A DNA stretch of 64,000 nucleotides from JBCCLJ01 sp039026915 (GCA_039026915.1 JBCCLJ010000001.1:30817-94816), one strand, 5' to 3'. Shown: positions 7,792 to 19,229, counted from the stretch's first letter. The notes: a model not told the origin generated them from the letters alone. Numbers and translations are program-made.

Positions 7792-10257
7792 GTGACCGAC
7801 AACGATTCTCCCCCGTCCGAACCGTCGCCCGAGACGCCTCCACGCTCGAACGACGCGCCCCGTTGGGACCGTCGCCGCATCTTCCGCTGGGTGACTCCCC
7901 TCCTGCTCGCTGCGGGCCTCGGCGGCATCGTCGGCGTCGCGGTCGCAGCGACCATCCACGTTCCTGCCGCCGAAGCCGTGGGCGAACTCGATCACGCACT
8001 CGTCACCCAGCTCTTCGATGCCACGGGAAGGCCGCTCAAGGCCTACCGAAAGCAGACGCGCTTCATGCTTGAGGACGGGGCAGTACCCCCCGTTCTCGAG
8101 CAGGCACTCCTCGCCGCGGAGGACCGCAACTTCCACCAGCACGGCGGCATCGATCTGATCGGCATCGTGCGCTCCGCGGTACGCAACGTTCAACTTGGCG
8201 AGATTGACCAAGGCGCCTCCACCCTCACGATGCAGCTCGCCGGAACGCTCTTCCTCGACCGGACCCAGCGCAGCTGGGAACGCAAAGTCAAAGAGGCGTT
8301 CTATGCCGTCGAGCTCGAAAAGACGCTGAGCAAGCAGCAGATCCTCACGCTCTACAGCAACGTCATCAACCTCGGGCACGGCAACTACGGCTTCGAGGCC
8401 GCCTCGCGCTACTACTTCGACAAGCCCGTCGCCGAAGTCGACGCCGCGCAGGCGGCGACGCTGGTTGCCATCGTCCCCCGACCTTCCGACTGGACCCCCA
8501 TTCAGCGTCCGGAGCTGGTCCAGCGTCGGCGCAACAGGATCCTCGGCGCCATGGCGGAGCGGGGCGATCTGACCGCCGACGAGCTTGCACGCCTCCGGGA
8601 GCGCGATCTCGGCGTGGCGAGTCGCACCGATCGCCCCGAAATCGGCGAGTACCTCGCCGAGGACGTGCGTCGGTATCTCTATGAGACCTATGGCGAGAAG
8701 GGTCTGTACGAACGGGGCCTGCGCGTCGAAACGACCCTCGATCCGCGCATGCAGCGAGCGGCCGAGCGATCGCTCCGCGACGGACTCTTCGAGATCGATC
8801 GCCTGCAGGGCTGGCGAGGGCCGATCGCGAAGGTCGACCTCGCCGGAGAGTTCACCGAGCCCGCATCGTGGCGATGGGGACCGATCGAGGACGGCGATTG
8901 GCGTGAAGGTCTGGTCCTCTCTTCGACGGCTGCGGCCGCAACGGTACGCGTCGGCGATCGCGAGTTCACTCTGGACCCCGAAGCCATTCAATGGACCCGC
9001 AAGGCTCGAGTCGACCAGGTTCTGTCCGAAGGCGACGTCGCCTGGTTCTCCTTCGCCGCCGAAGAGGGCGACTCCGAAGGCTCCAGCATTCCTCGACCCT
9101 TCGCCATTCAGCTCGTCCAGGAGCCCGAGGTGGAGGGAGCTGCCGTGCTGCTCGACTCCGCCACCGGAGCCATTCGCGCCCTCGTCGGCGGCTTCAGCTA
9201 TTCCCGCAGCGAGTTCAACCGGGCCACTCAGGCCAAGCGTCAGGCGGGATCCTCTTTCAAGCCCTTCGTCTTCGGAGCCGCTTTCGAGGCCGGCTTCACT
9301 GCGGCCGACACCCTGTTCGACGCGCCCGTTGCGTTTCCTGCGGAGGACCAGCAGCTCACCTACAGCCCCCGCAACTTCTACCGGCGCTACGAAGGCATCC
9401 TGACTCTTCGCAAGGCGCTCGAGAAATCGATCAACGTGAGCGCCGTCAAGCTGCAAGATCTCGTCGGCGCCCAGAAGGTCATCGACTTCGCGAGACGTTC
9501 CGGAGTGCGCTCGGACCTCTTTCCCTTTCCGAGCCTCGCTCTCGGCGCCGCCGAGCTCGCGCCGATCGAAGTCGCCGCCGCCTACGCAGCGATCGCGAAT
9601 CAGGGCCTCTACGTCGAGCCCTACATGATCGAGCGAGTCACCACGCCGGATGGTCGCGTGCTGGAGCAACACCAGCTGAGCGCCGGCCAGGCGATGGAGC
9701 CCGGGATTGCGTACCTCCTGACGCATACGTTGCGCGGTGTCGTGCAGCGCGGCACCGGCACGGAACTCAAGCCACTCGGCCTGCAGATCGCCGGCAAGAC
9801 CGGCACGACCGACGACTACAGCGACGCGTGGTTCACCGGCTTCACGCCCGAGTACACGCTCGTCGTCTGGGTCGGCCACGATCGAAAAAAGCGCATCGGG
9901 CGGAACATGACCGGCGCCCGCGCTGCGCTCCCGATCTGGAAGGGCGTCTTCGAAGCCGGCATCGAAGAAGGCTGGGTGAACCCCGATGCCGAGTTCGCCG
10001 TTCCCTCGAACGTCGTCCTGCGACCCATCGAGGCGAACACGGGACTACTACCTGCCGGCACTGCCGAGGAAAAAGTGATCCTCGAGGCATTCATCCAGGG
10101 CACAGAACCCGCCCAGAGCTACGAGCCGACGATGTCGCGCGTCATGGAGCTCCCCTGGTATCAGCAGCGCGCCTTCTACGGCCTTCCCAAGGAAGGCGAG
10201 CGCATGCCGGAAGACGTGATCGACTGGACGCCGATCCTCGAGCGCTGGGACAGCTGA
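7792..10257 (+). CDS. mrcA: Penicillin-binding protein 1A (bifunctional class A PBP)
   Basis: Polymerises lipid II and cross-links peptidoglycan in the periplasm. A cytoplasmic tail and one membrane anchor (residues about 34-55) precede a GT51 glycosyltransferase with catalytic E110 in LAAEDRNFHQHGG, then QGASTLTMQLA and RKVKEAFYAVELEK. A beta-rich insert (about 340-430) resembles the OB/ODD region of PBP1A. The transpeptidase has S487-S-F-K490, KSINVS and K669-T-G-T. 821 residues fits PBP1A. GTG start; the -10 box directly upstream suggests a leaderless message. Convergent with the serine hydrolase gene. Confidence 0.96.
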   Translation: MTDNDSPPSEPSPETPPRSNDAPRWDRRRIFRWVTPLLLAAGLGGIVGVAVAATIHVPAAEAVGELDHALVTQLFDATGRPLKAYRKQTRFMLEDGAVPPVLEQALLAAEDRNFHQHGGIDLIGIVRSAVRNVQLGEIDQGASTLTMQLAGTLFLDRTQRSWERKVKEAFYAVELEKTLSKQQILTLYSNVINLGHGNYGFEAASRYYFDKPVAEVDAAQAATLVAIVPRPSDWTPIQRPELVQRRRNRILGAMAERGDLTADELARLRERDLGVASRTDRPEIGEYLAEDVRRYLYETYGEKGLYERGLRVETTLDPRMQRAAERSLRDGLFEIDRLQGWRGPIAKVDLAGEFTEPASWRWGPIEDGDWREGLVLSSTAAAATVRVGDREFTLDPEAIQWTRKARVDQVLSEGDVAWFSFAAEEGDSEGSSIPRPFAIQLVQEPEVEGAAVLLDSATGAIRALVGGFSYSRSEFNRATQAKRQAGSSFKPFVFGAAFEAGFTAADTLFDAPVAFPAEDQQLTYSPRNFYRRYEGILTLRKALEKSINVSAVKLQDLVGAQKVIDFARRSGVRSDLFPFPSLALGAAELAPIEVAAAYAAIANQGLYVEPYMIERVTTPDGRVLEQHQLSAGQAMEPGIAYLLTHTLRGVVQRGTGTELKPLGLQIAGKTGTTDDYSDAWFTGFTPEYTLVVWVGHDRKKRIGRNMTGARAALPIWKGVFEAGIEEGWVNPDAEFAVPSNVVLRPIEANTGLLPAGTAEEKVILEAFIQGTEPAQSYEPTMSRVMELPWYQQRAFYGLPKEGERMPEDVIDWTPILERWDS

Positions 10258-10278
10258 GGCACCCGACGTCGGATGCCG

Positions 10279-10296
10279 GCGGTGTCGAACCGCTTT
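10279..10296 (+). terminator. Weak hairpin between convergent genes
   Basis: GCGGT-GTCGA-ACCGC followed by TTT lies 20 bases past the PBP1A stop. The stem is only 5 bp, so termination is a guess. Confidence 0.25.
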
Positions 10297-10333
10297 CGGG
10301 TCGCCCCTCCGGCCCGCTCACTTGGAGCGACGG

Positions 10334-11794
10334 CTACTCTTCGTCCCAGCTGAGCCCGACGAGTGCGTCGTCATCGAAGCGCATCGTCCAGTAGCGCAAC
10401 CCCTCCGGATACCGCCCGCGAAAGACCAGACGACGAGTCGAGCCAACGACCGTTCTGTCGATCGCTTCGAAGGCTTGGAGATTCGCGACCGAAGCCGCGA
10501 TCTGCCGACGCTCGTCAGCGAAGCGTTCTGCCACCGCGAAGTCCCTCAGACTGTCGCTGAGGAGGTCGAGCGGCTCGGTCCCCAGAACGGCCTGCTCCAA
10601 GGCCCTTTTCGCGATCGCGGTTTCATCGACGCTCACTTCGGTGAGCAACGGCCAGTTTTCGTAGCGCAGGTCCGGCATGACCGCGAGCGCGACCTGGGAA
10701 GCCAGCTGCCGCAACCTTCCGCCATAGCGATTCGAAAGCAGCAGAATGGCGAGGCCCCTCTCCGGGTAGCGCTCCAAAGACGTCGTGAATCCCGCCGTCT
10801 GGCCCGAGTGTCGGTAGCGTCTCTCCCCTCGTCGAGGAGAGACGACCATGCCTAGCGCGTAGTCGATTTCCTCTCCGCTCGAGAGTCGGGAACGGGTGTA
10901 GCTCGCTTCCAGCGACGATGAGCCGACGAGGGCTCCAGTCGACAGTGCCTTTTCCCAGCCACCCCAGTCGGCGAGCGTCAGAGTGACCGCCCCGGCACCG
11001 AGGCTGCTCCTCGACGCGATCGGCGGCACTTCGAGGAGGCCGCGCTGATTCTCGTAGTTTTCCGGCTTGTGACCCTGCGCCATGTGGGCCTCCGCAGGAG
11101 GTCCGACAGAGGCCGTCCGCATGGCCGAAGGCTCGAACAGCGACGACTCGAACAGCTCGAGAGTCGTCTTGCCGGTCACCGCTTCGAGCACGAGGCAGAG
11201 GAGGTAGTAGCCGGTGTTGGAGTAGCGGTATTCAGAGCCGGGCTCGAAGTCCATCGGCCGATCAGTGACGACTGCGAGAACTTCTGCGGCCGACGTCGGT
11301 TCTTCGTAGACCGAGTACGTCGCCGCCGCCTCGTAGTCCGGGATACCCGAGGTGTGGCTCAGCAGTTGCCTCAGAGTCACCGGCCACCAGGCCTCGGGGA
11401 GTCGTTCCAGACGATCGGCGAGATGGTCACCGAGCCGATCGTCCAGGGTGAGCGTGCCCGCTTCGACCTGCTGGAGCAGCGCGACGGCCGTGAAGTGCTT
11501 CGAAACGGACCCCACCTCGAACGCCATATCGACCGTCGCCGGGGCCTCGGGCTCGAGATCGGCCATTCCTCGCGCGAGCTGATAGACGGGCTCGCCATCT
11601 CGGAACACGCCGGCGACGACGGCCGGTGCTCCGGTCTGCTCGAGCCCTGCGGTCAGGATCGCGTCGAGCTCTTCTTCGACAATCACGACGCTCGCCCGGT
11701 CCTCTGACGCTTCAGAGGAGCCCGACCGTTCGCTCGCCGGCGTGGCGCAGCTCCAAGAGCCAAGGAGACAGAGAAGGAAAAGAGCGTGACGCAT
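10334..11794 (-). CDS. Serine hydrolase lipoprotein, beta-lactamase/PBP4* (class C-like) family
   Basis: N-terminal signal with lipobox ending in C16 (LLGSWSC) predicts a lipoprotein. The penicillin-recognising fold carries S96-V-S-K99, the Y191-S-N193 motif (EYRYSNTGYY) and an H-S-G motif (YRHSGQTAGF) in place of KTG. This pattern is typical of the S12/AmpC-like family, whose members include D-peptidases, esterases and rarely true beta-lactamases. Residues about 360-486 form an extra C-terminal domain of unknown role. GGGAGA ribosome site 8 bases before the ATG. It lies 21 bases downstream of the methyltransferase, so probably the last gene of the rpsF operon. Confidence 0.88.
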   Translation of the reverse strand: MRHALFLLCLLGSWSCATPASERSGSSEASEDRASVVIVEEELDAILTAGLEQTGAPAVVAGVFRDGEPVYQLARGMADLEPEAPATVDMAFEVGSVSKHFTAVALLQQVEAGTLTLDDRLGDHLADRLERLPEAWWPVTLRQLLSHTSGIPDYEAAATYSVYEEPTSAAEVLAVVTDRPMDFEPGSEYRYSNTGYYLLCLVLEAVTGKTTLELFESSLFEPSAMRTASVGPPAEAHMAQGHKPENYENQRGLLEVPPIASRSSLGAGAVTLTLADWGGWEKALSTGALVGSSSLEASYTRSRLSSGEEIDYALGMVVSPRRGERRYRHSGQTAGFTTSLERYPERGLAILLLSNRYGGRLRQLASQVALAVMPDLRYENWPLLTEVSVDETAIAKRALEQAVLGTEPLDLLSDSLRDFAVAERFADERRQIAASVANLQAFEAIDRTVVGSTRRLVFRGRYPEGLRYWTMRFDDDALVGLSWDEE

Positions 11795-11815
11795 GGAGAT
11801 CTCCCGCGCGCTGGT

Positions 11816-13006
11816 TCAGACGTTCGGTCGAGTCGCGACCAAAGCGTAGTCCTGATCCCCGTGCAGAAGGTCGTCGAGCCGGTCTCGCAGTCGCTGTACT
11901 CCATCGATCGCCAGCGCCAAATCGCTCGAGGCGCCGCGCGGCACTTCCACGTCGGGCAAGGCCGTCGCTTCAGGGAAACGATTCAGCGGCACGATCTCGA
12001 CGTCGACGAATCCGATGGCCTGACAGAGGGCTTCGAGAGCGTCCGGGTGAACTGGACGGACGTGCGTCGGATCGCGCCAGAACTCCCTCGCTCCGACGCG
12101 CAGGGAGGACGGATTGGGAGTCTCGAGCAGCAGTCGGCCGCCGGGTCGGAGGGCTTCGAAGCTGAGCTCCAGCATGCGACGCAGGACGTCCCAGGGCTGG
12201 TGCTCGATCACGTGAAAGGAAACGACGCCACCCAGAGATGCGGGCGCAGACGCGGCGAGCACCTCGAGCAGATCGCCCTCCTTCGCGGAGAGCCCCTTGT
12301 CGAGACACTGCCGCACCATCTCGGCATTGGAGTCGACTCCCAGGGCATCGACTCCCCCCTCGACCAGAGCAGCGAGGGCCTCTCCCCGACCGCAGCCGAG
12401 ATCGAGAACGGGCGACTGCCCCTCGAGCCGAGGAAGGTGAACCTCGACGCGTCTTCGGATGTCCTCTTCCGTCCCACGGTGGCGGTGCTCGAAGGCCACG
12501 TAGTCGGCCGCTTCAAGCCCTTCTCGAAGAGCACCGACGGCCACCTCGGAACGAGCCAAGGCCGAGCGCAGCTGGGCCGTCAGCTCCCGCGACTGACGGG
12601 ACTGGCGATCGAGCTTCTGATCGACGCGGCTGTAGAGTGCATCACCGTGACGCATCACCTCGTCGAGTCCCTCGCGGCGGAAGGCCTCCAGGTGCTCGAG
12701 ACGCGAGCGCACGTCGGACTCGAGGGCCTCGAGATGCTCGAGCAGGATCAGGTTGAAGACGCGCTGACGCTCCCAGAGGTCGTTCTGAGGCGTCTTGACC
12801 AGCGGCCGAAGGAGACGCTTGAAGGCCACCAGGACGCGACCTAGCAGGCCTCGATCACTGCGGATGGGAAACGCTGCGTCCTGCGCAAAGAGCCAGTGCC
12901 AATCGCTCAGACGGCGCGTCGGCTCTCCCAGAAACAGATCGAGCGAAGGTGCCTGGGTGCCCTCGGGCAATTCGGCGTCCTTCGCTCTCTGTTCGTCTGC
13001 GCTCAT
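11816..13006 (-). CDS. SAM-dependent methyltransferase with N-terminal coiled coil
   Basis: Residues about 50-175 are a charged, helical, probable coiled coil (LEHLEALESDVRSRLEHLEA). A class I Rossmann methyltransferase follows: motif I VLDLGCGRGEAL, acidic D in GVDSNAEM, FHVIEHQPW and LLLETPNP. A Thr-His pair (DPTHVRPVHPD) is typical of a subgroup that modifies polysaccharide ends (WbdD-like) or lipids; the substrate here is unknown. No SD precedes ATG 13006; the frame stays open into rplI but the extra residues lack coding character. Downstream of rplI by 64 bases. Confidence 0.85.
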   Translation of the reverse strand: MSADEQRAKDAELPEGTQAPSLDLFLGEPTRRLSDWHWLFAQDAAFPIRSDRGLLGRVLVAFKRLLRPLVKTPQNDLWERQRVFNLILLEHLEALESDVRSRLEHLEAFRREGLDEVMRHGDALYSRVDQKLDRQSRQSRELTAQLRSALARSEVAVGALREGLEAADYVAFEHRHRGTEEDIRRRVEVHLPRLEGQSPVLDLGCGRGEALAALVEGGVDALGVDSNAEMVRQCLDKGLSAKEGDLLEVLAASAPASLGGVVSFHVIEHQPWDVLRRMLELSFEALRPGGRLLLETPNPSSLRVGAREFWRDPTHVRPVHPDALEALCQAIGFVDVEIVPLNRFPEATALPDVEVPRGASSDLALAIDGVQRLRDRLDDLLHGDQDYALVATRPNV

Positions 13007-13070
13007 CGACTTGTCGGAAGAGCGCAGGACGGCGTGGACCAGGAACGGTCGGTCAGATCTTCCTGCGCAA

Positions 13071-13517
13071 TCAGGCTTCGGGCACGACTTGGACGGTGAC
13101 CTCTGCCACGACCTCGGCATGGAGGTCGATACGCACGACGTGCTCGCCCAGAGTCTTGATGCCTCCGGTCAAATCGACGTCGCGTCGATCCACCGTGATC
13201 CCCTTCGCCTCGAGGGCCTCGACGATCTCACCCGGGGTCACCGAGCCGTAGAGAGTCTCGGACTCCCCGGCGCGTTTGGCGATCTCCACCGTCACGCCGG
13301 CGATCTCAGCAGCGCGCTGGGCTGCCTCGTCACGCTCGGCGGCGTGCGCAGCGTCGATCTTCTTGCGCTGCTGCTCGAACCACTTCTTGTTGCCTTCGGT
13401 TGCAGGAGCTGCGAGGCCTCGCGGCAGGAGGTAGTTCCGGGCGTAGCCAGGCTTGACACGCACGACTTCGCCGCGACGGCCAGTGTGCCGCAGGTCACTC
13501 AGAAGAATCACATCCAT
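13071..13517 (-). CDS. rplI: 50S ribosomal protein L9
   Basis: Binds 23S rRNA domain V and limits ribosome slippage. The N-terminal signature (MDVILLSDLRHTGRRGEVVR, then KPGYARNYLLPRGLA) is followed by the long connecting helix and a C-terminal domain ending VTVQVVPEA. 148 residues is normal. It is in the rpsF-rpsR-rplI operon, 11 bases after rpsR, with no ssb gene between S6 and S18 (ssb is separate at 25.9 kb). Confidence 0.98.
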   Translation of the reverse strand: MDVILLSDLRHTGRRGEVVRVKPGYARNYLLPRGLAAPATEGNKKWFEQQRKKIDAAHAAERDEAAQRAAEIAGVTVEIAKRAGESETLYGSVTPGEIVEALEAKGITVDRRDVDLTGGIKTLGEHVVRIDLHAEVVAEVTVQVVPEA

Positions 13518-13528
13518 GGTGAAGTCTC

Positions 13529-13759
13529 TTACTCGGTGGTGTAGGGCAGCAGTGCCAGGTAGCGAGCGCGGTGAATCGCCTTGGCCAGCATGCGCTGGTG
13601 GCGGGCCGAGTTACCAGAGATGCGCCGAGGAAGTACCTTGGCGCGCTCGGGCACGAACTGCCGCAGGAGGTTCACGTCTTTGTAGTCGATGTACTCGATG
13701 CCGTCGGCGGTGAACTTGCACACCTTGCGGCGCCGGAAGAAGACTCTCTTTCTTGCCAT
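13529..13759 (-). CDS. rpsR: 30S ribosomal protein S18
   Basis: Small basic protein of the 30S platform that pairs with S6. Signature: YIDYKDVNLLRQFVPERAKV, then RRISGNSARHQRMLAKAIHR. The 76-residue length is standard. The N-terminus has one Cys (KVCKF), a remnant-like trace of the zinc-type variants rather than a full site. TGGAGAG ribosome site. Confidence 0.98.
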   Translation of the reverse strand: MARKRVFFRRRKVCKFTADGIEYIDYKDVNLLRQFVPERAKVLPRRISGNSARHQRMLAKAIHRARYLALLPYTTE

Positions 13760-13777
13760 GGGGTCTCTCCAGTGAGA

Positions 13778-14137
13778 TCAGGCCGAAGCCTCGGCCTCAG
13801 CGTCCGGTGCCACCTTGCCTTTGCTGGCGGCGCGCTTGAGATCGAGATCGGTTCGCACGGTCAGGTAACGCAAGACCTTGTCGTTCTGGCGCATGCGCTG
13901 CTCCACCTCGGGGATGGAGTTCTTACCGTCGGGGGATTCGATGTAGTAGACGTGGTAGCGGCCTTCGTTGAGCTTCTCGATGGGATAGGCCAGCTTGCGC
14001 TTGCCCCAGCTCTCTTCGCGCACTACCTGCGTCGTGCCGTCGCCGGTGAGCATGCCCTTGTACTCTTCGGTGAGAGCCACGGCATCTTCGTCGCTCAGCC
14101 GCGGATCGGCGATGAAGACGAGTTCGTAAGTTCGCAT
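13778..14137 (-). CDS. rpsF: 30S ribosomal protein S6
   Basis: MRTYELVFIADPRLSDED opens the ferredoxin-like fold; SWGKRKLAYPIEKLNEGRYH and the Y-I-E strand are conserved. The C-terminal tail is basic, then acidic/Ala-rich. First gene of rpsF-rpsR-rplI-methyltransferase-serine hydrolase. It binds S18 and 16S rRNA. Confidence 0.98.
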   Translation of the reverse strand: MRTYELVFIADPRLSDEDAVALTEEYKGMLTGDGTTQVVREESWGKRKLAYPIEKLNEGRYHVYYIESPDGKNSIPEVEQRMRQNDKVLRYLTVRTDLDLKRAASKGKVAPDAEAEASA

Positions 14138-14422
14138 CTGTGGGTCGTGTCCTTAGGCGTCGTTCGCCGTTTGGTTGAGCAGAAATCGTTGGGCCAGAAG
14201 GCGCCGGCACGCAGCGTAGAGGACGCGCGACCGTTGGCGGACGGTGCCGACTGCCTGCGATGCCTGCCCGCGACGCTTCCCTCGGAAGGAGTCACAGACG
14301 AAGGCGCCGAGGCGCAGGCACGCTGGGCCCGAAGCGTGGATTCTACGACCGAGGGCCTGGGAACGCAAGCTGAATTCAGCTCGCAAAAGGCTGCAAATGA
14401 GGCACTTGAAGGAACCTCGACT

Positions 14423-14451
14423 CCCCCGTCCACGACGGACGCGGACGGGGG
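14423..14451 (-). terminator. Hairpin in the rpsF-hppA intergenic gap, possible hppA terminator
   Basis: The 327-base gap 14138-14464 holds no supported gene. Its clearest structure is a 9-bp perfect stem, CCCCCGTCC/GGACGGGGG, with an 11-base loop, 14 bases beyond the hppA stop. No T-run follows on either strand, so it would be an atypical terminator. No clear rpsF promoter was recognised in the gap. Confidence 0.35.
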
Positions 14452-14464
14452 GTGGCGTCGCGGC

Positions 14465-16537
<2,073 letters not shown>

Positions 16538-16550
16538 TTCAACCTCCTCT

Positions 16551-16567
16551 GAGCCCTGTCAGGGCTC
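16551..16567 (-). other. Palindromic hairpin next to the hppA ribosome site
   Basis: GAGCCCTGTCAGGGCTC forms a near-perfect inverted repeat ending one base before AGAGGAGG of hppA. It could be an operator or a leader stem; it is not followed by T residues in either direction. Confidence 0.4.
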
Positions 16568-16632
16568 GGTCTGGACAAAATCAAAAACGAAAGCGAATTC
16601 GAGAGAAAACCGATCTACGAAGCCAATGGGTG

Positions 16633-17229
16633 CTAGTTGAACTGACTCATCGTCGCCGTCACACCCTCTTTGAGCCAGCTGTCGCAAGCGTCTGCGGCTC
16701 TTTCGATGACCGCCTCGACGAGCTCTTCCTCCGTCGCGGTGAAGTCCTCCAGGACGAAACGGACGAGGTCGTCGATCTCACCGTCCTCTGGCGCGACTCC
16801 AACCCGAAGTCGCGGCACCTCGTCGGTGCGCAGACTCTCGATCACGGATTCCATGCCTCGATGCCCCCCGGGGCTTCCCTTGGCCCGGAGGCGCAGGCGC
16901 CCCAGCGGAAAGGCCACTTCGTCGTAGACGACGAGGACGGAGCTCGGCACGTATTCGAAGTGTTCTTTCAAGCAACGCACAGCAAAGCCGCTCCGGTTCA
17001 TGAAGGTCTGCGGCAGGGCGAGGTCGACGCCGGAGCTCCGAGCGAAGCGGCTGTTGCACAGCGTCTCATCGAGCGACATCCCCCAGCGCGCCGCCAACGC
17101 CTCGACGACACGAAACCCGAGGTTGTGGCGCGTGCGCTCGTATTCGCGCCCCGGGTTGCCCAGGCCGACGATGAGGCGACGCTGGGACGCGGCCTCGGCA
17201 ACCGGTCCATCCTGGGTCTCCTCCCCCAC
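16633..17229 (-). CDS. pth: Peptidyl-tRNA hydrolase
   Basis: Recycles peptidyl-tRNA. LIVGLGNPGREYERTRHNLGF includes the catalytic His; LPQTFMNRSG, VVYDEVAFPLGRLRLRAKGS and GGHRGMESV are the other conserved blocks. The 17-residue extension before the GLGNPG strand is slightly long for the family. The GTG start has no clear ribosome site. It follows rplY by 131 bases, a common neighbourhood (prs-rplY-pth). Confidence 0.97.
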   Translation of the reverse strand: MGEETQDGPVAEAASQRRLIVGLGNPGREYERTRHNLGFRVVEALAARWGMSLDETLCNSRFARSSGVDLALPQTFMNRSGFAVRCLKEHFEYVPSSVLVVYDEVAFPLGRLRLRAKGSPGGHRGMESVIESLRTDEVPRLRVGVAPEDGEIDDLVRFVLEDFTATEEELVEAVIERAADACDSWLKEGVTATMSQFN

Positions 17230-17277
17230 TTCGAGCCGTTCAGGAGTCGGCGCGGCGGAGGTCGCACCGGGCGGCCT

Positions 17278-17302
17278 CCGCCTCTCGCACAGTGCGAGGC
17301 GG
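17278..17302 (-). other. Strong stem-loop between rplY and pth
   Basis: CCGCCTC.TCGCA / TGCGAGGCGG pairs with one bulge and a 3-base loop, inside the 131-base rplY-pth gap. On the minus strand it lies after rplY; no T-run follows. It may reduce read-through or protect the rplY message. Confidence 0.4.
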
Positions 17303-17360
17303 GTTCGAAGTCGAGTCCGTCAACTCAGAGTCTCTCCGTGAGGGAGGGCGTCGGGCGCGA

Positions 17361-18008
17361 TCAGTCTTCAGTGCCTTCGGCTGCCTCGGGTGCCGCCTCG
17401 GCGCCTTCAGCTGCCTCTTCGTCCTCGTCTTCCGAAACCGTCTCGGCGATGCGAGCAGCGGTGATCGAGGCGATGACGCGCTCAGGATCGTCGATGAGCT
17501 CGACGCCCTCGCCGAGCTCGAGATCCTTCGCCTCGGCGTGTTGACCGACGTGCAGTTCCTCGACGTTGACGGTGACCGTCTCGGGGATGTTGCCGGGCAG
17601 ACATTCGACCTCGACCTCACGGTTGACGAAGTCGATCATGCCGCCCTCCATCCGCACGCCGAGGGGCTCGCCGACGAGCTCGACGGGAACCTGCAGCCGG
17701 ATCTTCTCGGACATGTTGACGCGCTGAAAATCGATGTGCAGGACCTGCCCGCTGACCGGATCGACGTCCAGCTCCTTGATCATGGCGTGGCGCGTCTGGT
17801 CGGTGCCTTCGAGAGAGAGCAGGAAGACGGCGTTCTCGCCAGCGTTGCGCAGGAGCTTGGCGATCGTTCGCTCGGCCACCTGAATGTTGGCCGGATCGAG
17901 CTCTCCGCCGTAGACGACGGCGGGAATCCTGCCTTCGGTACGCAGCTGCCGGTTCTTGTTCTTTCCGGTTTCTTCCCGGTTCTGCACTTCGATCGTGAGT
18001 TCGGACAT
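17361..18008 (-). CDS. rplY: 50S ribosomal protein L25/general stress protein Ctc (long form)
   Basis: Binds 5S rRNA. The N-terminal L25 domain (NREETGKNKNRQLRTEGRIP, AVVYGG) and the C-terminal TL5/Ctc beta domain (VPVELVGEPLGVRMEGGMID, CLPGNIPE) are present. An acidic Glu/Ala-rich tail of about 30 residues follows. GAGGT precedes ATG 18008. Downstream of prs by 44 bases, the usual prs-rplY arrangement. Confidence 0.97.
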   Translation of the reverse strand: MSELTIEVQNREETGKNKNRQLRTEGRIPAVVYGGELDPANIQVAERTIAKLLRNAGENAVFLLSLEGTDQTRHAMIKELDVDPVSGQVLHIDFQRVNMSEKIRLQVPVELVGEPLGVRMEGGMIDFVNREVEVECLPGNIPETVTVNVEELHVGQHAEAKDLELGEGVELIDDPERVIASITAARIAETVSEDEDEEAAEGAEAAPEAAEGTED

Positions 18009-18052
18009 GACTTACCTCGTGAGAGCCGTGTTGCTCTCAGGTTCGGCGGCTC

Positions 18053-18994
18053 TCAAACGAAGAGCGAGCTCACCGAGCTGTTGTCGTGGATCCGACGGAT
18101 GGCCTCACCCAGTAGGGGCGCAACCGTCAAAGGGACGAGCTTGCCGCAGCGCGACAGCTTCTCTTCTTGTGGCGTGGTGTTGGTGACGAGCACCTTGTCC
18201 AACGCGGATTCGTTGATGCGATCGAGCGCCGGCCCGGAGAGAACGCCGTGGATCCCCACGGCGTAGACACCCGAAGCGCCCTGATCCTTCAGCGACTCGA
18301 CCGTGTTCACGAGCGTACCGCCGGTGTCGATGATGTCGTCGACGATGACGACGTTGCGGCCCTCGACGTTGCCGATCACGTTCATCACCTCGGCCTGATT
18401 GGCAGCCACTCGACGTTTGTCGACGATGGCGAGGTCGGAATCGAGCCGCTTGGCGATGGCCCGGGCGCGAGCGACGCCGCCAGCGTCGGGAGCGACGATC
18501 ATCGGCTCGTCGAGCCCCAGCTTGCGAATCTCGTCCAGAAGGACCGGAGCGGCGAAGAGGTGATCGACCGGCACATCGAAGTAGCCCGAGATCTGGGCCG
18601 CGTGAACGTCCATCGTCAGGATGCGATCGGCACCCGCGGCAGAGACCAGGTCAGCGACCAGCTTCGCAGTGATCGGTACCCGCGGCTTGTCCTTTTTGTC
18701 CTGCCGGGCATAGCCGTAGTACGGAATCACAGCGGTCACGCGCGATGCCGAGGAACGCTTGAACGTATCCAGCATGATCAGCAGCTCCACGAAGTTGCTG
18801 TTGACCGGCGGACAGGTCGGCTGCACGACGAAGACATCGCGACCGCGAACGTTCTCCTCGATCTGAAAGAACGTCTCACCGTCAGAGAAATCGAAAAGAG
18901 TGACCTCGCCGACGTCGAGCTCCAGGTAGTCGCTGATCTCTTTCGTCAGAGCGGGGTGAGCACGACCGCCGAAGATCTTGAGCTCGCTGTACAT
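18053..18994 (-). CDS. prs: Ribose-phosphate pyrophosphokinase
   Basis: Makes PRPP from ribose 5-phosphate and ATP for nucleotide, His and Trp synthesis. LKIFGGRAHPALTKEISDYL, the PYYGYARQDKKDKPR flexible loop, the DVHAAQISGYFDVP segment and the PRPP motif VIVDDIIDTGGTL are intact. 313 residues is normal. No SD at ATG 18994. The 235 bases upstream (18995-19229) contain no tRNA or gene that I can support. Confidence 0.98.
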   Translation of the reverse strand: MYSELKIFGGRAHPALTKEISDYLELDVGEVTLFDFSDGETFFQIEENVRGRDVFVVQPTCPPVNSNFVELLIMLDTFKRSSASRVTAVIPYYGYARQDKKDKPRVPITAKLVADLVSAAGADRILTMDVHAAQISGYFDVPVDHLFAAPVLLDEIRKLGLDEPMIVAPDAGGVARARAIAKRLDSDLAIVDKRRVAANQAEVMNVIGNVEGRNVVIVDDIIDTGGTLVNTVESLKDQGASGVYAVGIHGVLSGPALDRINESALDKVLVTNTTPQEEKLSRCGKLVPLTVAPLLGEAIRRIHDNSSVSSLFV

Positions 18995-19229
18995 GTCTTG
19001 AGGCAGTCCCTCGATGACTCGGAGTGGATCGGAAAAAACTGAAGGCCGTCAAGCGGCCGAGCCGAGGAGCGCTCTGGTGCGCTGGGCCTGCGGTGCGTGG
19101 CCTCGTTCTGGGCGCACTGAGACCGGGGAACGCCCTCGTTCGATGGCGCGAAGTGTACATCACGCTCGGGCAGCGCAAAAGGCCCAGAATCAGAGCTGTG
19201 GCGGTGCTGACGGACAGCCGCCGTGCGGG

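Noticed and set aside
7777..9879. Minus-strand frame of 700 codons
   Set aside because: Exact antisense of PBP1A, no domain.
11816..13120. Methyltransferase start at 13120
   Set aside because: It would overlap rplI by 50 bases with residues of no family character; ATG 13006 fits.
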